Notes: generated by a model not told the origin, from the letters alone. 64,000 nt of DNA from Mucilaginibacter jinjuensis (GCF_028596025.1 NZ_CP117167.1:3038001-3102000), one strand, 5' to 3'; shown: positions 7,885 to 17,504, numbered from the stretch's first letter. Translations and numbers: made by a program.

Positions 7885-9985
7885 AAGAAGTAGAAGCTGG
7901 CGTTTCTTCCGTTCTATTCAATTCCATATAAAAAGTAGTGCCGCTATCGCCGCTATCAAACCAAATTTTGCCATCGTGTTTCTCTACAATTTGCTTACAG
8001 ATTGATAAGCCCAAACCGAATGATTTCTCGCCCATTGTACCCGGGCGTTTGGCTTCGGTAAACATATTGAATACTTTAGCTTTATTTGCTTCGGGGATAC
8101 CAATACCGTTATCGCTAACTTCAATGCAAATGGTTTTATCATTTCGCACCACATTAACCTTTATGGTTGCGCCAACCGGGCTAAATTTAATGGCGTTAAT
8201 AATTAAATTACTGATTACCCGCCAGATCTTCTCCCGGCTAATTAACAATATTTCAGGTGAATCAAGCGCGGTAAGTTCAATAGTCTGATTTTTCTCAGCT
8301 GCTTTAAAACGAAGCAATTCAATGCTGTTGTTAAGGAGCGTATTAATATCAACCAACTGCATCTTCGAGTCTGCAATTGTGCTGTCGGTAGCTTCAAATA
8401 TTTCGTTTATCAGCTCTAACGAATTATCTGCTGTTTCTTTAATGATGTTGATGTAATCCCTCAATTCTTCAGTTAAATCATCATCGCTTATCATCATATT
8501 GGTTAATGATGAAATACCGCCTAAAGGGTTACGCAGATCGTGCGCTACTGTGTGTAAAATACGGTCTTTTTCCTGGTTGCTTTCGTGGAGCCTTTCCAGT
8601 GCTTTTTCCAGGTTTATCTTTTGCTGGTTTACCTTCTCATTGAGCGTATTTACAGTATTGAGTTCGTTTTTAGATCGCCTCCAGTTACCAAATATCAATA
8701 ATATGATGATGAGCGCCATGGCCACAAACAGGATAGCAACTGATAAATAGATACGCTGTAATTTGTTGTTATTAGTGAGATTAATAATCTCCCTTTCTTT
8801 CTCGTAATTATTTAGCTGGTCGTTAACATTAGTTTCTTTTAACAGCCGGGTACTTTCTATCAGCGAATCTTTAAGCGTATTGTAGCGTTTGTTGTAACTC
8901 AATGCCAGTACTGGCTGGCTTTTCCTGGCATAATAATCACTCATCAGGCTGTTCCAGTCAGATTCGGCTTGTTTATTGTCAATTACTTTTAACTGTGTAT
9001 GGATACTGTCTAAAAGCGGGAGCATTAAAGCATCTTGCTTTTCATCGGCATATATTTTGGCCAGTTTAATTTCCGACAGTAGTGCATCATAGTTATCATT
9101 GTTCTTCTGAATGGTAACTGCTATACTTTTCTTTAGAAGTTCGGTAGCTTTTGGGTATTGGCGTTGCTTAATATAAATATCGGCCTGGTTGCCATACACT
9201 ACCGCTTTGGCAATTTCCATCAGATTGGGCTTAATTTTAGTGTAGTTCCCGCCTTTAAGGTTTACATAATCAATTGATTTTTGAAAGTAGGCTAAGGCAC
9301 TGTCTGGCTTGTTCAAATGCCTGTAAGCCAATCCAATATTGTCGAGTATCTCCTGGTTGCGATAAAATATCACGAAGTCGGTATCGAGCGGAAGCGATTG
9401 CTTATAGCTGTCCTTAAAGTAATTAATAGCCAGGTTATAATGTGATTGCTGATAGGTGATCATCCCCATACGATAGCTATAAGCTGTAAGCACTAATTTA
9501 TCGAGATGATTTTTGCCAATCTGGTAACCAGTAAAATAGCAAGGATAAGCGTTGGCATAATCGTGCATATTAAAATAAGCGTCGGCCTTGGCAAAGTTAG
9601 CTTCAGAAAAAAGTGATGGATTTTTTTGCTGGCCGCCGTCTTTATTAATTACATCCAGCATGCTGTCGGCATACAAAAGGCCTTCTTTATTGTTATGCTT
9701 TATACGCATAGCCAACACATAATGAAAGCCTAAGCGCCTGAATTTATCATTAATGGTAACGTTATTGAGATGCCTGAATGCTGAATCCAGGAATTTTACT
9801 GCGCCTTCAGGGTCTTTATAGCTCTGACGGTTAGCGGTATCCAATAATTTAGAAAAACCAGCCGAATAATCGCGCTCATAGCCTTGCTGCTTGCATGAAA
9901 TAAAAAAAAGAATAGAAATAAAGCCCAGTAACAGCGCAGGGCTATACTTAGAAAAAAATATATTGTATGTTTTATTATAACCCAA
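7874..9985 (-). CDS. Membrane histidine kinase with periplasmic TPR repeats
   Basis: This is a sensor kinase of an unknown two-component system. The N-terminus has a hydrophobic signal ending near FISCKQQ (possible lipoprotein Cys about 31). About 350 residues of TPR-type helical repeats follow, then a membrane segment at about 414-434 and a coiled coil. The phospho-acceptor His is about residue 482 in HDLRNPLGGISS. The ATPase domain shows NLIINAIKFSP, DNGIGIP and FGLGLSI. No receiver domain is fused and no response regulator lies beside it, so it is an orphan. The last codons (LSS*) lie inside a palindromic repeat. Confidence 0.9.
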   Translation of the reverse strand: MGYNKTYNIFFSKYSPALLLGFISILFFISCKQQGYERDYSAGFSKLLDTANRQSYKDPEGAVKFLDSAFRHLNNVTINDKFRRLGFHYVLAMRIKHNNKEGLLYADSMLDVINKDGGQQKNPSLFSEANFAKADAYFNMHDYANAYPCYFTGYQIGKNHLDKLVLTAYSYRMGMITYQQSHYNLAINYFKDSYKQSLPLDTDFVIFYRNQEILDNIGLAYRHLNKPDSALAYFQKSIDYVNLKGGNYTKIKPNLMEIAKAVVYGNQADIYIKQRQYPKATELLKKSIAVTIQKNNDNYDALLSEIKLAKIYADEKQDALMLPLLDSIHTQLKVIDNKQAESDWNSLMSDYYARKSQPVLALSYNKRYNTLKDSLIESTRLLKETNVNDQLNNYEKEREIINLTNNNKLQRIYLSVAILFVAMALIIILLIFGNWRRSKNELNTVNTLNEKVNQQKINLEKALERLHESNQEKDRILHTVAHDLRNPLGGISSLTNMMISDDDLTEELRDYINIIKETADNSLELINEIFEATDSTIADSKMQLVDINTLLNNSIELLRFKAAEKNQTIELTALDSPEILLISREKIWRVISNLIINAIKFSPVGATIKVNVVRNDKTICIEVSDNGIGIPEANKAKVFNMFTEAKRPGTMGEKSFGLGLSICKQIVEKHDGKIWFDSGDSGTTFYMELNRTEETPASTSLSS

Positions 9986-10094
9986 GGGCTTTAAATCAAT
10001 TAATTACAAATGCTGATTGCGGTGTTTCAAGATAATAATAATTAGAAAAAAGTAAGGCTATATTACGTGTTTCATTATAAAATGATTTGTTTCA

Positions 10095-11276
10095 TTATTT
10101 AAATGCATCAAGCCCTGTTACATCCATGCCTGTTATCAGTAAATGAATATCGTGTGTGCCCTCGTAGGTGATTACAGATTCGAGGTTCATCATGTGGCGC
10201 ATGATCGAGTACTCACCGGTAATACCCATGCCGCCAAGCATTTGGCGGGCTTCACGGGCTATGTGTAAGGCCATATCTACATTATTGCGCTTAGCCATTG
10301 ATATTTGTGCGGCTGTTGCGCGGTTCTCACTTTTTAATGTGCCTAACCGCCAAACCAGCAATTGTGCTTTGGTAATTTCGGTGATCATCTCGGCCAGTTT
10401 TTTTTGCTGCAGCTGGAAGCCTGCTATCGGTCTACCAAACTGTACGCGTTCTTTAGCATAACGTAAGGCGGTGTCATAACAGTCCATAGCCGCACCTATC
10501 GCTCCCCATGAAATGCCATAGCGGGCCTGGTTTAGGCATCCAAGTGGACCTTTTAACCCGGCTACATTGGGTAGTATGTTTTCTTTTGGGATTTTTACAT
10601 TATCGAACACCAGTTCACCAGTAGCCGATGCCCTGAGCGACCATTTATTATGCGTTTCGGGCGTAGTAAAACCTTCCATGCCGCGCTCAACTATCATTCC
10701 GCGAATTTTACCACTTTCATCCTTAGCCCAAACCACTGCAATATCAGCAAACGGGGCGTTCGAGATCCACATTTTGGCACCGTTTAAAATATAATGATCG
10801 CCTGTATCTTTAATATTGGTTACCATCCCGCCCGGGTTCGATCCATGATCCGGCTCGGTTAAGCCGAAACAGCCCATCAATTCACCGCTGGCCAGTTTAG
10901 GCAGATATTTATGTTTTTGTTCTTCTGATCCATAAGCATAAATAGGATACATTACCAATGATCCTTGTACTGATGCAGTAGAGCGGATGCCTGAATCGCC
11001 GCGCTCCAGCTCCTGCATAATAATACCGTAGGCGGTATAATCCAAGCCAGCACCACCGTATTCTTCGGGAATGGTAGGCCCAAAGGCGCCGATTTCGGCC
11101 AATCCTTTTAGTAGTTGTTTAGGGAAGGTGGCATTTTGCGCATGCTCCTCAATAATTGGGCTGAGGTTTTTCTTCACCCAATCGCGTACCGATTGGCGGA
11201 TCAGTTTATGTTCGTCGCTTAAAAGCTCGTCAACCAGGTAATAATCCGGCGATTCAAATAAGTCGGTTCTTGGCAT
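10095..11276 (-). CDS. gcdH: Glutaryl-CoA dehydrogenase (acyl-CoA dehydrogenase family)
   Basis: This FAD enzyme oxidises and decarboxylates glutaryl-CoA to crotonyl-CoA in lysine and tryptophan breakdown. Its assignment within the acyl-CoA dehydrogenases rests on the RSTASVQGSLVMYPIYAYG segment, which matches the substrate-binding region of known glutaryl-CoA dehydrogenases, and on the catalytic base Glu (about 371) in TYEGTHDIH. CFGLTEPDHGSNPGGM and the MLGGMGITGEY segment are general family signatures. The length (393 aa) is normal. It is divergent from folB and stands alone. Confidence is high for the family and slightly lower for the substrate. Confidence 0.88.
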   Translation of the reverse strand: MPRTDLFESPDYYLVDELLSDEHKLIRQSVRDWVKKNLSPIIEEHAQNATFPKQLLKGLAEIGAFGPTIPEEYGGAGLDYTAYGIIMQELERGDSGIRSTASVQGSLVMYPIYAYGSEEQKHKYLPKLASGELMGCFGLTEPDHGSNPGGMVTNIKDTGDHYILNGAKMWISNAPFADIAVVWAKDESGKIRGMIVERGMEGFTTPETHNKWSLRASATGELVFDNVKIPKENILPNVAGLKGPLGCLNQARYGISWGAIGAAMDCYDTALRYAKERVQFGRPIAGFQLQQKKLAEMITEITKAQLLVWRLGTLKSENRATAAQISMAKRNNVDMALHIAREARQMLGGMGITGEYSIMRHMMNLESVITYEGTHDIHLLITGMDVTGLDAFK

Positions 11277-11298
11277 AGTTTTAGGATAACTTCAAAAG

Positions 11299-11306
11299 CA
11301 AATCTA
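11299..11306 (-). promoter_or_regulatory. Possible -7 box of gcdH
   Basis: The minus strand reads TAGATTTG, matching TAnnTTTG, about 22 bases before the start codon. No clear TTG lies at the right distance upstream. Confidence 0.35.
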
Positions 11307-11348
11307 ATCAAAGCTTATATTCATTGGTTATATTAATATGCTTTAATT

Positions 11349-11356
11349 TACTTTTG
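11349..11356 (+). promoter_or_regulatory. -7 box of folB, very close to its start codon
   Basis: TACTTTTG matches TAnnTTTG, and a TTG lies 22 bases upstream. The box ends only four bases before the first ATG of folB, so the transcript may begin at or next to that ATG. Confidence 0.5.
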
Positions 11357-11360
11357 AAAC

Positions 11361-11717
11361 ATGATGGAAGTAGCATTACACGGAGCCGAGTTTTTTGCCC
11401 GCCACGGATATTACCCGGAGGAGCAATTAATGGGCAATAAGTTTGTTGTTGATGTTGAGGTAGGATTTAACCCGGCCAATAATCTGAATGATGATGAACT
11501 GGCCAATACGTTAAACTATGAGCAGTTGTACATCATAGTTTGCGAGGAAATGAAAATTACCCGCCAGTTATTGGAAACGGTGGTACAATCGATCATCGAC
11601 AGAATTAAAACTGATTTTAGCTTTGCCGAAACTATTAAAGTGCGGTTAAAAAAACTGAATCCTCCCTTAAAAGGTAAAGTAGAAGCATCATCGGTTACCA
11701 TTACTTATACCAAATAA
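11361..11717 (+). CDS. folB: Dihydroneopterin aldolase
   Basis: FolB cleaves 7,8-dihydroneopterin to the hydroxymethyl-dihydropterin used in folate synthesis. The N-terminus VALHGAEFFARHGYYPEEQ and the segment QLLETVVQSIIDRI are typical of the family, as is the 118-residue length. Two consecutive ATGs begin the frame; either could be used. The -7 box is so close that the message may lack a leader. The next gene starts on the base after this stop codon. Confidence 0.9.
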   Translation: MMEVALHGAEFFARHGYYPEEQLMGNKFVVDVEVGFNPANNLNDDELANTLNYEQLYIIVCEEMKITRQLLETVVQSIIDRIKTDFSFAETIKVRLKKLNPPLKGKVEASSVTITYTK

Positions 11718-13121
11718 ATGGGTATGGATTATCAGTCTATCAACCCCGATCTGTTACGCCAATTTAAAAGCATTGTGGGCGAAGCTTATGTATTGACAGA
11801 GGCCGACGATCTGGAAAAATACAGCCACGACGAAACAGAAGATCTTGTTTATTACCCACAGGTAGTTGCCAAACCACAAACTACCGAGCAGGTAGCTGCT
11901 TTGTTGAAACTCTGTAATGAAAATCACATCCCGGTTACACCACGTGGTGCAGGGACAGGTTTAAGTGGCGGCGCGTTGCCTGTAAATCAAGGTTTGGTTA
12001 TAGCTATGGAGCGCTTCAATAAAATTATCAATATTGATGAAGATAACCTACAGGCAACCGTTGAGCCCGGCGTAATTACTGAAGTTTTTATGGATGCCGT
12101 TGCCGAAAAAGGCTTGCTTTACCCGGTTGATCCGGCCAGTAAGGGGAGTTGTTTTATTGGAGGTAATGTATCGCATGGTTCGGGCGGGCCACGTGTTGTT
12201 AAGTATGGTACTATCCGTGAGTATGTATTAAACCTACAGGTAGTATTAGCTAATGGCGATGTGATATGGACTGGTGCCAATACACTCAAATATGCATCGG
12301 GCTATAATTTAACCCAGTTGATGATAGGATCGGAAGGTACACTGGGTATTGTTACGGCCATAGTGGTGAAGCTAATTCCTCAGCCTAAATATACTGCGCT
12401 GATGTTGGCTTCGTTCGAAACCAATGAGCTGGCCTGTGGCGCTGTATCTGCTATTTTTAAGGCCGGTGTGATTCCATCTACATTAGAATTTATGGAACGG
12501 AAGGGAATAGAGTGGGTGATTAAGTTTGATGGCTTAGCATTCGATCTGAAAGATAATATCCAGGCATTTTTACTCATCGAAGTAGATGGTAATAACCAGG
12601 ATGTGATTTTGGAGAACTGTGAGCAAATCAATACCGTGCTCGAAACCTTCGAATGTAAAGATGTTCTGTTTGCGGATACAACTGATCAAAAAGAAGCACT
12701 CTGGAAAATCAGGCGCACCATGCCGGTATCAGTAAAATCAAATTCGGTTTACAAAGAAGAAGATACTGTAGTGCCGCGCGCAGCATTACCCCAATTAATA
12801 AAAGGTATTAAAGAAATTGGCGGCCGTTATGGTTTCGAATCCGTTTGCTATGGCCATGCAGGTGATGGCAACCTGCACGTAAATATTATTAAAGGCGATA
12901 TGAGCGATGCGGATTGGAACACCAAGCTTAAAGATGGTATCCGTGAAATATTTGAACTAACGGTAAGCCTCGGTGGTACGCTCTCCGGCGAACATGGCAT
13001 CGGCCTGGTACAAAAAGATTATATGCAGATTAAATATACCGATGTGCATTTTGCCTTGTGGAGAGGGATTAAAAACACTTTTGATCCGAATGGGATATTG
13101 AACCCGGGGAAGATATTTTGA
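11718..13121 (+). CDS. FAD-linked oxidase, glycolate oxidase GlcD / D-lactate dehydrogenase type
   Basis: This is a VAO-fold flavoprotein that oxidises a 2-hydroxy acid such as glycolate or D-lactate. The FAD-binding half shows PVTPRGAGTGLSGGALP and GSCFIGGNVSHGSGGPRVVKYG. The C-terminal half contains CYGHAGDGNLHVNI and GTLSGEHGIG, the His-containing motifs of the oxidase domain. The length of 467 aa fits GlcD. No GlcE or GlcF subunit gene is nearby, so it may act alone or with a distant partner. It starts directly after the folB stop, indicating co-transcription. MGMDYQ and MDYQ are both possible starts. Confidence 0.88.
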   Translation: MGMDYQSINPDLLRQFKSIVGEAYVLTEADDLEKYSHDETEDLVYYPQVVAKPQTTEQVAALLKLCNENHIPVTPRGAGTGLSGGALPVNQGLVIAMERFNKIINIDEDNLQATVEPGVITEVFMDAVAEKGLLYPVDPASKGSCFIGGNVSHGSGGPRVVKYGTIREYVLNLQVVLANGDVIWTGANTLKYASGYNLTQLMIGSEGTLGIVTAIVVKLIPQPKYTALMLASFETNELACGAVSAIFKAGVIPSTLEFMERKGIEWVIKFDGLAFDLKDNIQAFLLIEVDGNNQDVILENCEQINTVLETFECKDVLFADTTDQKEALWKIRRTMPVSVKSNSVYKEEDTVVPRAALPQLIKGIKEIGGRYGFESVCYGHAGDGNLHVNIIKGDMSDADWNTKLKDGIREIFELTVSLGGTLSGEHGIGLVQKDYMQIKYTDVHFALWRGIKNTFDPNGILNPGKIF

Positions 13122-13293
13122 TTTCGGATTTCGAATGTTTGATTTCGGATTTAGAAAAAGCACGTCATTGCGAGGAACGAAGCAATCCCCGATCTGAAGA
13201 GCCGTTCTGTACAGTTCGCGATTGCTTCGTTCCTCGCAATGACGGTGCTTTTTTGTCTTGTCTCTTGATTCTCGTTTCTTGGCTCTCTCTTAA
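13122..13293. repeat. Composite TTTCGGATTT words plus GTCATTGC palindrome
   Basis: Left words (TTTCGGATTTCGAATG, 13124-13157) lead into a stem that starts GCACGTCATTGCGAGGAACG at 13161. It closes with the complement at 13250, followed by a T run that could terminate transcription. Right words (GTCTTGTCTCTTGATTCTCG, 13255-13291) differ from the left ones and match those at 30335. The element fills a convergent junction. Confidence 0.85.
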
Positions 13294-13736
13294 TGCGTAT
13301 TCGTAATCAATCCCGGCTTATCATATTCAATCATGCTCTCACGCTCTTTGACTGGAATAGGGATAGATTTATTGCTTTCGTAATCATAGCTGATACATAC
13401 CGATTTGCCTACGGTACAAATTTCCTCTCCGTTTTCTGTTTCGCGGGTTAGTAGGTAAACCATATCAAAACTGCTGTTGCCGATACGTGAAGTACGTACA
13501 TAGCAATAAATGGTATCGTTAATGTTAATCGGTTTCAGGTAATTGATCTCCGAACGGCCCAGTATCACACCTGCTTTAGAGTAATCCCAGTTGGTAACTT
13601 CTTTCCAGTAGCTTAATCTGGCAATTTCAAAATAAGTTAAATATATCGTGTTACTCACGTTTCCATAAGCATCTATATCAGAGAAGCGGATGGGGATAGG
13701 CGTTTTGAAGTTATAATCGGTTATTCTTTCAGGCAT
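13290..13736 (-). CDS. Acyl-CoA thioesterase, hotdog fold (4HBT/YbgC-like)
   Basis: The segment RFSDIDAYGNVSNTIYLTYFEIAR is the 4-hydroxybenzoyl-CoA thioesterase family signature, with the catalytic Asp in the DIDAYGNV motif. The 148-residue length is typical of single-domain hotdog enzymes, which hydrolyse acyl-CoA thioesters as tetramers. The natural substrate is not indicated. The stop codon directly abuts the word repeat at its 3' side. It is divergent from hsp20. Confidence 0.85.
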   Translation of the reverse strand: MPERITDYNFKTPIPIRFSDIDAYGNVSNTIYLTYFEIARLSYWKEVTNWDYSKAGVILGRSEINYLKPININDTIYCYVRTSRIGNSSFDMVYLLTRETENGEEICTVGKSVCISYDYESNKSIPIPVKERESMIEYDKPGLITNTH

Positions 13737-13870
13737 AATGCGTCAAATTGTCTTGTTGGTTTATTTTATACCGACAAAAAGTCATTTATGAACGGTTTTT
13801 ATCTATTGGTACAAGAGTTGATCCTAACAGGTAACGAAGATAATAAAAGAAAATTCTGGAGGAACATAAA

Positions 13871-14308
13871 ATGACATTAGTAAAATTCAACAACGGACAC
13901 AGAAACGCAGTTAATCCATTTTTTAGCGACGTTTTTCAATCATTATTAAATGATTCGCCAATAAGTGATCGTTTAATTAACAAAACACCTGCAGTTAACA
14001 TTGCCGAAACAGAAAATCAGTTCGAAATTGAATTGGCTGCCCCTGGTTTAAGCAAAGAAGACTTTAAAATTAACTTAGACAAGAATGTTTTAAGCGTTTC
14101 GGCTGAGAAAAAAGTTGAAAACGTTGAAGAAGGTAAAAAATACAGTAAAAAAGAATATGCTTACAATTCATTTGTAAGGTCATTCACTTTACCAGAAAGT
14201 GCCGATCAATCAAAAATTGAAGCTGAATATGTTGATGGTATCTTGAAATTGAATGTGGCTAAAAAAGAAGAAGCTAAAATTCAGGCAAGAGAAATCGCTG
14301 TAAAATAA
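13871..14308 (+). CDS. Small heat shock protein, Hsp20/alpha-crystallin family
   Basis: This ATP-independent holdase binds unfolding proteins. The alpha-crystallin domain spans about residues 38-130, beginning PAVNIAETENQFEIELAAPG and including the DKNVLSVSAEK strand. The final element is YVDGILKLNVAKKEE, close to the G-x-L family motif. The tail AREIAVK carries a form of the oligomer-forming I-x-V motif. A GGAGGA site lies nine bases before the ATG, a strong signal for this phylum. It is a single-gene unit ending at a bidirectional terminator. Confidence 0.93.
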   Translation: MTLVKFNNGHRNAVNPFFSDVFQSLLNDSPISDRLINKTPAVNIAETENQFEIELAAPGLSKEDFKINLDKNVLSVSAEKKVENVEEGKKYSKKEYAYNSFVRSFTLPESADQSKIEAEYVDGILKLNVAKKEEAKIQAREIAVK

Positions 14309-14347
14309 TTAAAGTTTGTTTTCATAACAGTGTTGGTTTAGTTTAAA

Positions 14348-14374
14348 ACAGCTCCCCGTAATGGGGAGCTGTTT
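14348..14374. terminator. Bidirectional terminator between hsp20 and a lipoprotein gene
   Basis: ACAGCTCCCC and GGGGAGCTGT form a perfect ten-pair stem with a five-base loop. As run on the minus strand, and T run on the plus strand, flank it, so it can serve both convergent genes. Confidence 0.88.
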
Positions 14375-14746
14375 TTATTTTGTTGCAGCGGTCCTCAAAT
14401 TAGCTTTTTTTATTTTTTTGTAATAACAGCCATCTTCTTCGGCATACATAATCCGCACATCATTATCCTGTAATTTTACATCCGCAACCCAGGTATTTAT
14501 ATCACCATTTGTGCTGAATTTAAAGTTGTTAAAATACAGCGAGCTGCCTTTTAATTCCCAGCTCCCGGTATGAATAAGGTTTTGATCGCGGTAAACGTAC
14601 GTGTGGTTTTGGTTCACTATTAGTGTGTCCCGCGCCCGTAAAAAGGCAGCATTATAGGTGCCAACAACATCTTTTTCTTTAACTGCTTTGCATGAGGATA
14701 TTAGCTGTATTGATAATACGGCTAATAAAAACAATAGCTTTTTCAT
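14375..14746 (-). CDS. Hypothetical lipoprotein, possibly lipocalin-like
   Basis: The signal peptide ends in the lipobox ISSC (Cys19). The mature part has VVGTYNAAFL, then alternating beta strands ending in GSWELKGSSLYFNNF, which resembles small lipocalin-like beta-barrel lipoproteins of Bacteroidota. There is no catalytic motif. The function is unknown. It shares the bidirectional terminator with hsp20. Confidence 0.7.
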   Translation of the reverse strand: MKKLLFLLAVLSIQLISSCKAVKEKDVVGTYNAAFLRARDTLIVNQNHTYVYRDQNLIHTGSWELKGSSLYFNNFKFSTNGDINTWVADVKLQDNDVRIMYAEEDGCYYKKIKKANLRTAATK

Positions 14747-14784
14747 TTTGGGGAGAGTTTATCATTAGTTTAAATTGTTAAGGG

Positions 14785-15276
14785 TTAATTCCGCATGTTA
14801 ATATATTGTAAAGGTTGTCCAAAGTCTTCCGTTCGGCAAAGGCTTATTACAGCCTGTAAGTCATCTATCTTTTTAGCCGTTACACGTATCTGGTCATCCA
14901 TTATAGCCGCCTGCACTTTTAATCCGCTATCTTTAATCTTCTTTACTACTTTTTTAGCGGCCTCTTTATCCAGGCCTTCTTTAATTTTAATGTTTTTACG
15001 GATCATGTTACCCGATGCTGCTTGCTCGTTGCCAAAGTCGAGCGCTTTAGGGTCTAATCCCTGTTTCATCATCCGGCTGATGATCGAATCTTCTATCGCC
15101 TTAAGGCGCATATCATTCTCAGTTACGATAGTTAGTTCATTGGTTTTCTTATCCAGATCTACAGTGCTTTTAGAGTCATTAAAATCATAACGGTTCAAAA
15201 TCTCCTTTTTTGCTACGTTAATGGCGTTATCCAGGGTCTGTCCGTCTATCTTGCTCACAATATCAAATGATGGCAT
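14785..15276 (-). CDS. YajQ family nucleotide-binding protein
   Basis: The protein starts MPSFDIVSKIDGQTLDNAIN and contains LNRYDFNDSKS and IRVTAKKIDDLQAVI, all diagnostic of YajQ (UPF0234). It has two ferredoxin-like domains and the normal 163-residue length. Members from other bacteria bind cyclic di-GMP or nucleic acid; which applies here is not known. It is probably a single-gene unit. Confidence 0.92.
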   Translation of the reverse strand: MPSFDIVSKIDGQTLDNAINVAKKEILNRYDFNDSKSTVDLDKKTNELTIVTENDMRLKAIEDSIISRMMKQGLDPKALDFGNEQAASGNMIRKNIKIKEGLDKEAAKKVVKKIKDSGLKVQAAIMDDQIRVTAKKIDDLQAVISLCRTEDFGQPLQYINMRN

Positions 15277-15446
15277 AATTGGTGTAAATTTTAGTTAAAT
15301 GTAACAATAGTAATACAATAATTGCAAGGTAAAATTAGCTGTTTTTGAAGGGTAATTAAAACCTACTTAGTTATATTAAGTTAATATTAAATTAACAAAT
15401 AAATGAGCAGTTTTGCATACAGCGCCTAATTGCCGAAGCAGTAGAT

Positions 15447-17504
15447 ATGCCCCATGATAAACGAATACCTTTAGTAAACAGAGAAATTAGTTGGTTATAC
15501 TTTAACGACCGGGTTTTGCAGGAAGCTGCCGACCCAACAGTGCCGCTGATAGACCGTATACGCTTTCTGGCCATTTTCTCATCAAACCTCGACGAGTTTT
15601 ACCGGGTTAGGGTTGCTACGCTTAGCCGTTTAGCAAATTTAAACGAGAAAGCTAAAAACCTGTTGGGTTACAACCCTAAAAAGGTTTTAACGCAGATAAA
15701 AAGCATCGTTATTAAACAGGAGCGTAAGTTTAATAACCTGTATGAAAATATCATTGTTAAACAGCTGGCTGCCGAAAAGATCTTTATCCTCAACGAAAAG
15801 CAACTGAACGTAACCCGTGGTGCATCGGTAAACGAATATTTCCGCAGTAAAATATTGCCTACGTTGGTGCCTGTTATGCTGGACGAAGATTCGCCTATCC
15901 CTGAACTGCGCGACCGTGCTATCTACTTTTTTGTTAAGCTAACCACCAAAAAGAAAACCCGCCTGGCTCTGATAGAATTTCCGGATAACTTATCGCGGTT
16001 TTTGGTACTGCCGCAAACCAACGACTTGAACTTTATTATCCTGTTGGATGATATTATACGATATAGCCTTGAGGATATCTTCTTCATTTTTGATTACGAC
16101 AGCATCGAAGCCTATTCGATACAGTTAACCCGCGATGCGGAACTGGACCTGGATAAGGAAGTAAGTGAGAAATTTATTGATGCCTTAAGCAAAAGCTTAC
16201 AAAAGCGACGTAAAGGTAAACCGATGCGTTTGTTATATGATGCCGAAATGCCTGCGGATATGGTGAATAACCTTACCCTGAAGCTTAACCTGCATAGCGA
16301 AAACTTAATACCGGGTAACCGTTACCATAATTTTAAGGACTTTATTAATTTCCCTAATACCAGTAAACCCGAACTGGAGTATAAACGTTATAAGCCGCTG
16401 CCGGTAAAAGATCTGTCATTTGCCAAAAGTTTGATTAACCAGATTATGGTGAAGGATTACCTGGTGAGCACACCTTACCAGTCGTTCGATTATACCATCC
16501 ACTTTTTGCGTGAAGCGGCTATTGATCCAAAAGTTAAAGAGATCAGCATTAGCTTATATCGCCTGGCCGAAAATTCGAGTGTGATCCACGCCTTAATTAA
16601 CGCAGCGAAAAACGGTAAAAAGGTAAATTGTTTAATTGAACTGCGTGCCCGTTTTGATGAGCAAAACAATATTTACTGGAGCAACCGTCTCGAAGAAGAG
16701 GGTGTTAACGTTATATACGGTATCCCGAATTATAAAGTGCACGCCAAAACTTGCCTGGTAACCCGTATAGAGAAAGGAAAGCCTGTTTACTATGCATGCC
16801 TTTCTACCGGAAATTTCAACGAGAAAACTGCCAATATTTATGCAGATCATACGCTGTTTACCTGCGATAAGCGGATTACCGAGGATCTGATCCTGGTTTT
16901 TAAAGATCTGCAAAAAGGCCAGTTGCCAAAGGGGTTAAAAAACCTGATCGTATCGCCTGTTGATTCGCGCCCGGCTATTTATAAGATGATAGACCAGGAG
17001 ATGAGAGCTGCAAAGGCCGGCAAACCAGCCTATATGATTTTGAAGATGAATAGCTTGTCTGATGAGCAATTAATAGAAAAGTTGTACGAAGCAAGCGGCG
17101 CAGGCGTGAAAATAAACCTGATAGTGAGGGGTATGTGCTGCCTGATACCTCATGTAAAAGGATACAGCGAAAATATTAAGGTAATAAGCATTGTAGATAA
17201 ATACCTGGAACATGCCCGTGTATTGATTTTTGCCAACGGAGGGAAAGAGAAGATCTACCTTACATCGGCCGATTTAATGACCCGGAATATTGATAACAGG
17301 GTAGAGGTTGGCTTCCCGATCTATGATGAAGCCCTGAAAAAAGAAGTGCGGGATATGATCAATATCCAGTTGCAAGATAATACCAAAGCTCGCGACCTTA
17401 ACGGTATCGGCACAAATAAGTACCACAAAACAAAGTCGGATGTATTGCATCGGGCTCAGATAGAGATATATAATTACCTGAAAGCTAAAAACTTACAAAA
17501 TTGA
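15447..17504 (+). CDS. ppk1: Polyphosphate kinase 1
   Basis: PPK1 reversibly transfers the gamma phosphate of ATP to polyphosphate. The N-terminal domain starts with NREISWLYFNDRVLQEA and FSSNLDEFYRVRVA. The two phospholipase-D-like domains follow. The phospho-accepting His is about residue 431 in NYKVHAKTCLV, and CLSTGNFNEKTA with DHTLFTC lies downstream. The 685-residue length is standard. The stop overlaps the TTG start of the exopolyphosphatase gene, so synthesis and breakdown of polyphosphate are encoded together. Confidence 0.95.
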   Translation: MPHDKRIPLVNREISWLYFNDRVLQEAADPTVPLIDRIRFLAIFSSNLDEFYRVRVATLSRLANLNEKAKNLLGYNPKKVLTQIKSIVIKQERKFNNLYENIIVKQLAAEKIFILNEKQLNVTRGASVNEYFRSKILPTLVPVMLDEDSPIPELRDRAIYFFVKLTTKKKTRLALIEFPDNLSRFLVLPQTNDLNFIILLDDIIRYSLEDIFFIFDYDSIEAYSIQLTRDAELDLDKEVSEKFIDALSKSLQKRRKGKPMRLLYDAEMPADMVNNLTLKLNLHSENLIPGNRYHNFKDFINFPNTSKPELEYKRYKPLPVKDLSFAKSLINQIMVKDYLVSTPYQSFDYTIHFLREAAIDPKVKEISISLYRLAENSSVIHALINAAKNGKKVNCLIELRARFDEQNNIYWSNRLEEEGVNVIYGIPNYKVHAKTCLVTRIEKGKPVYYACLSTGNFNEKTANIYADHTLFTCDKRITEDLILVFKDLQKGQLPKGLKNLIVSPVDSRPAIYKMIDQEMRAAKAGKPAYMILKMNSLSDEQLIEKLYEASGAGVKINLIVRGMCCLIPHVKGYSENIKVISIVDKYLEHARVLIFANGGKEKIYLTSADLMTRNIDNRVEVGFPIYDEALKKEVRDMINIQLQDNTKARDLNGIGTNKYHKTKSDVLHRAQIEIYNYLKAKNLQN

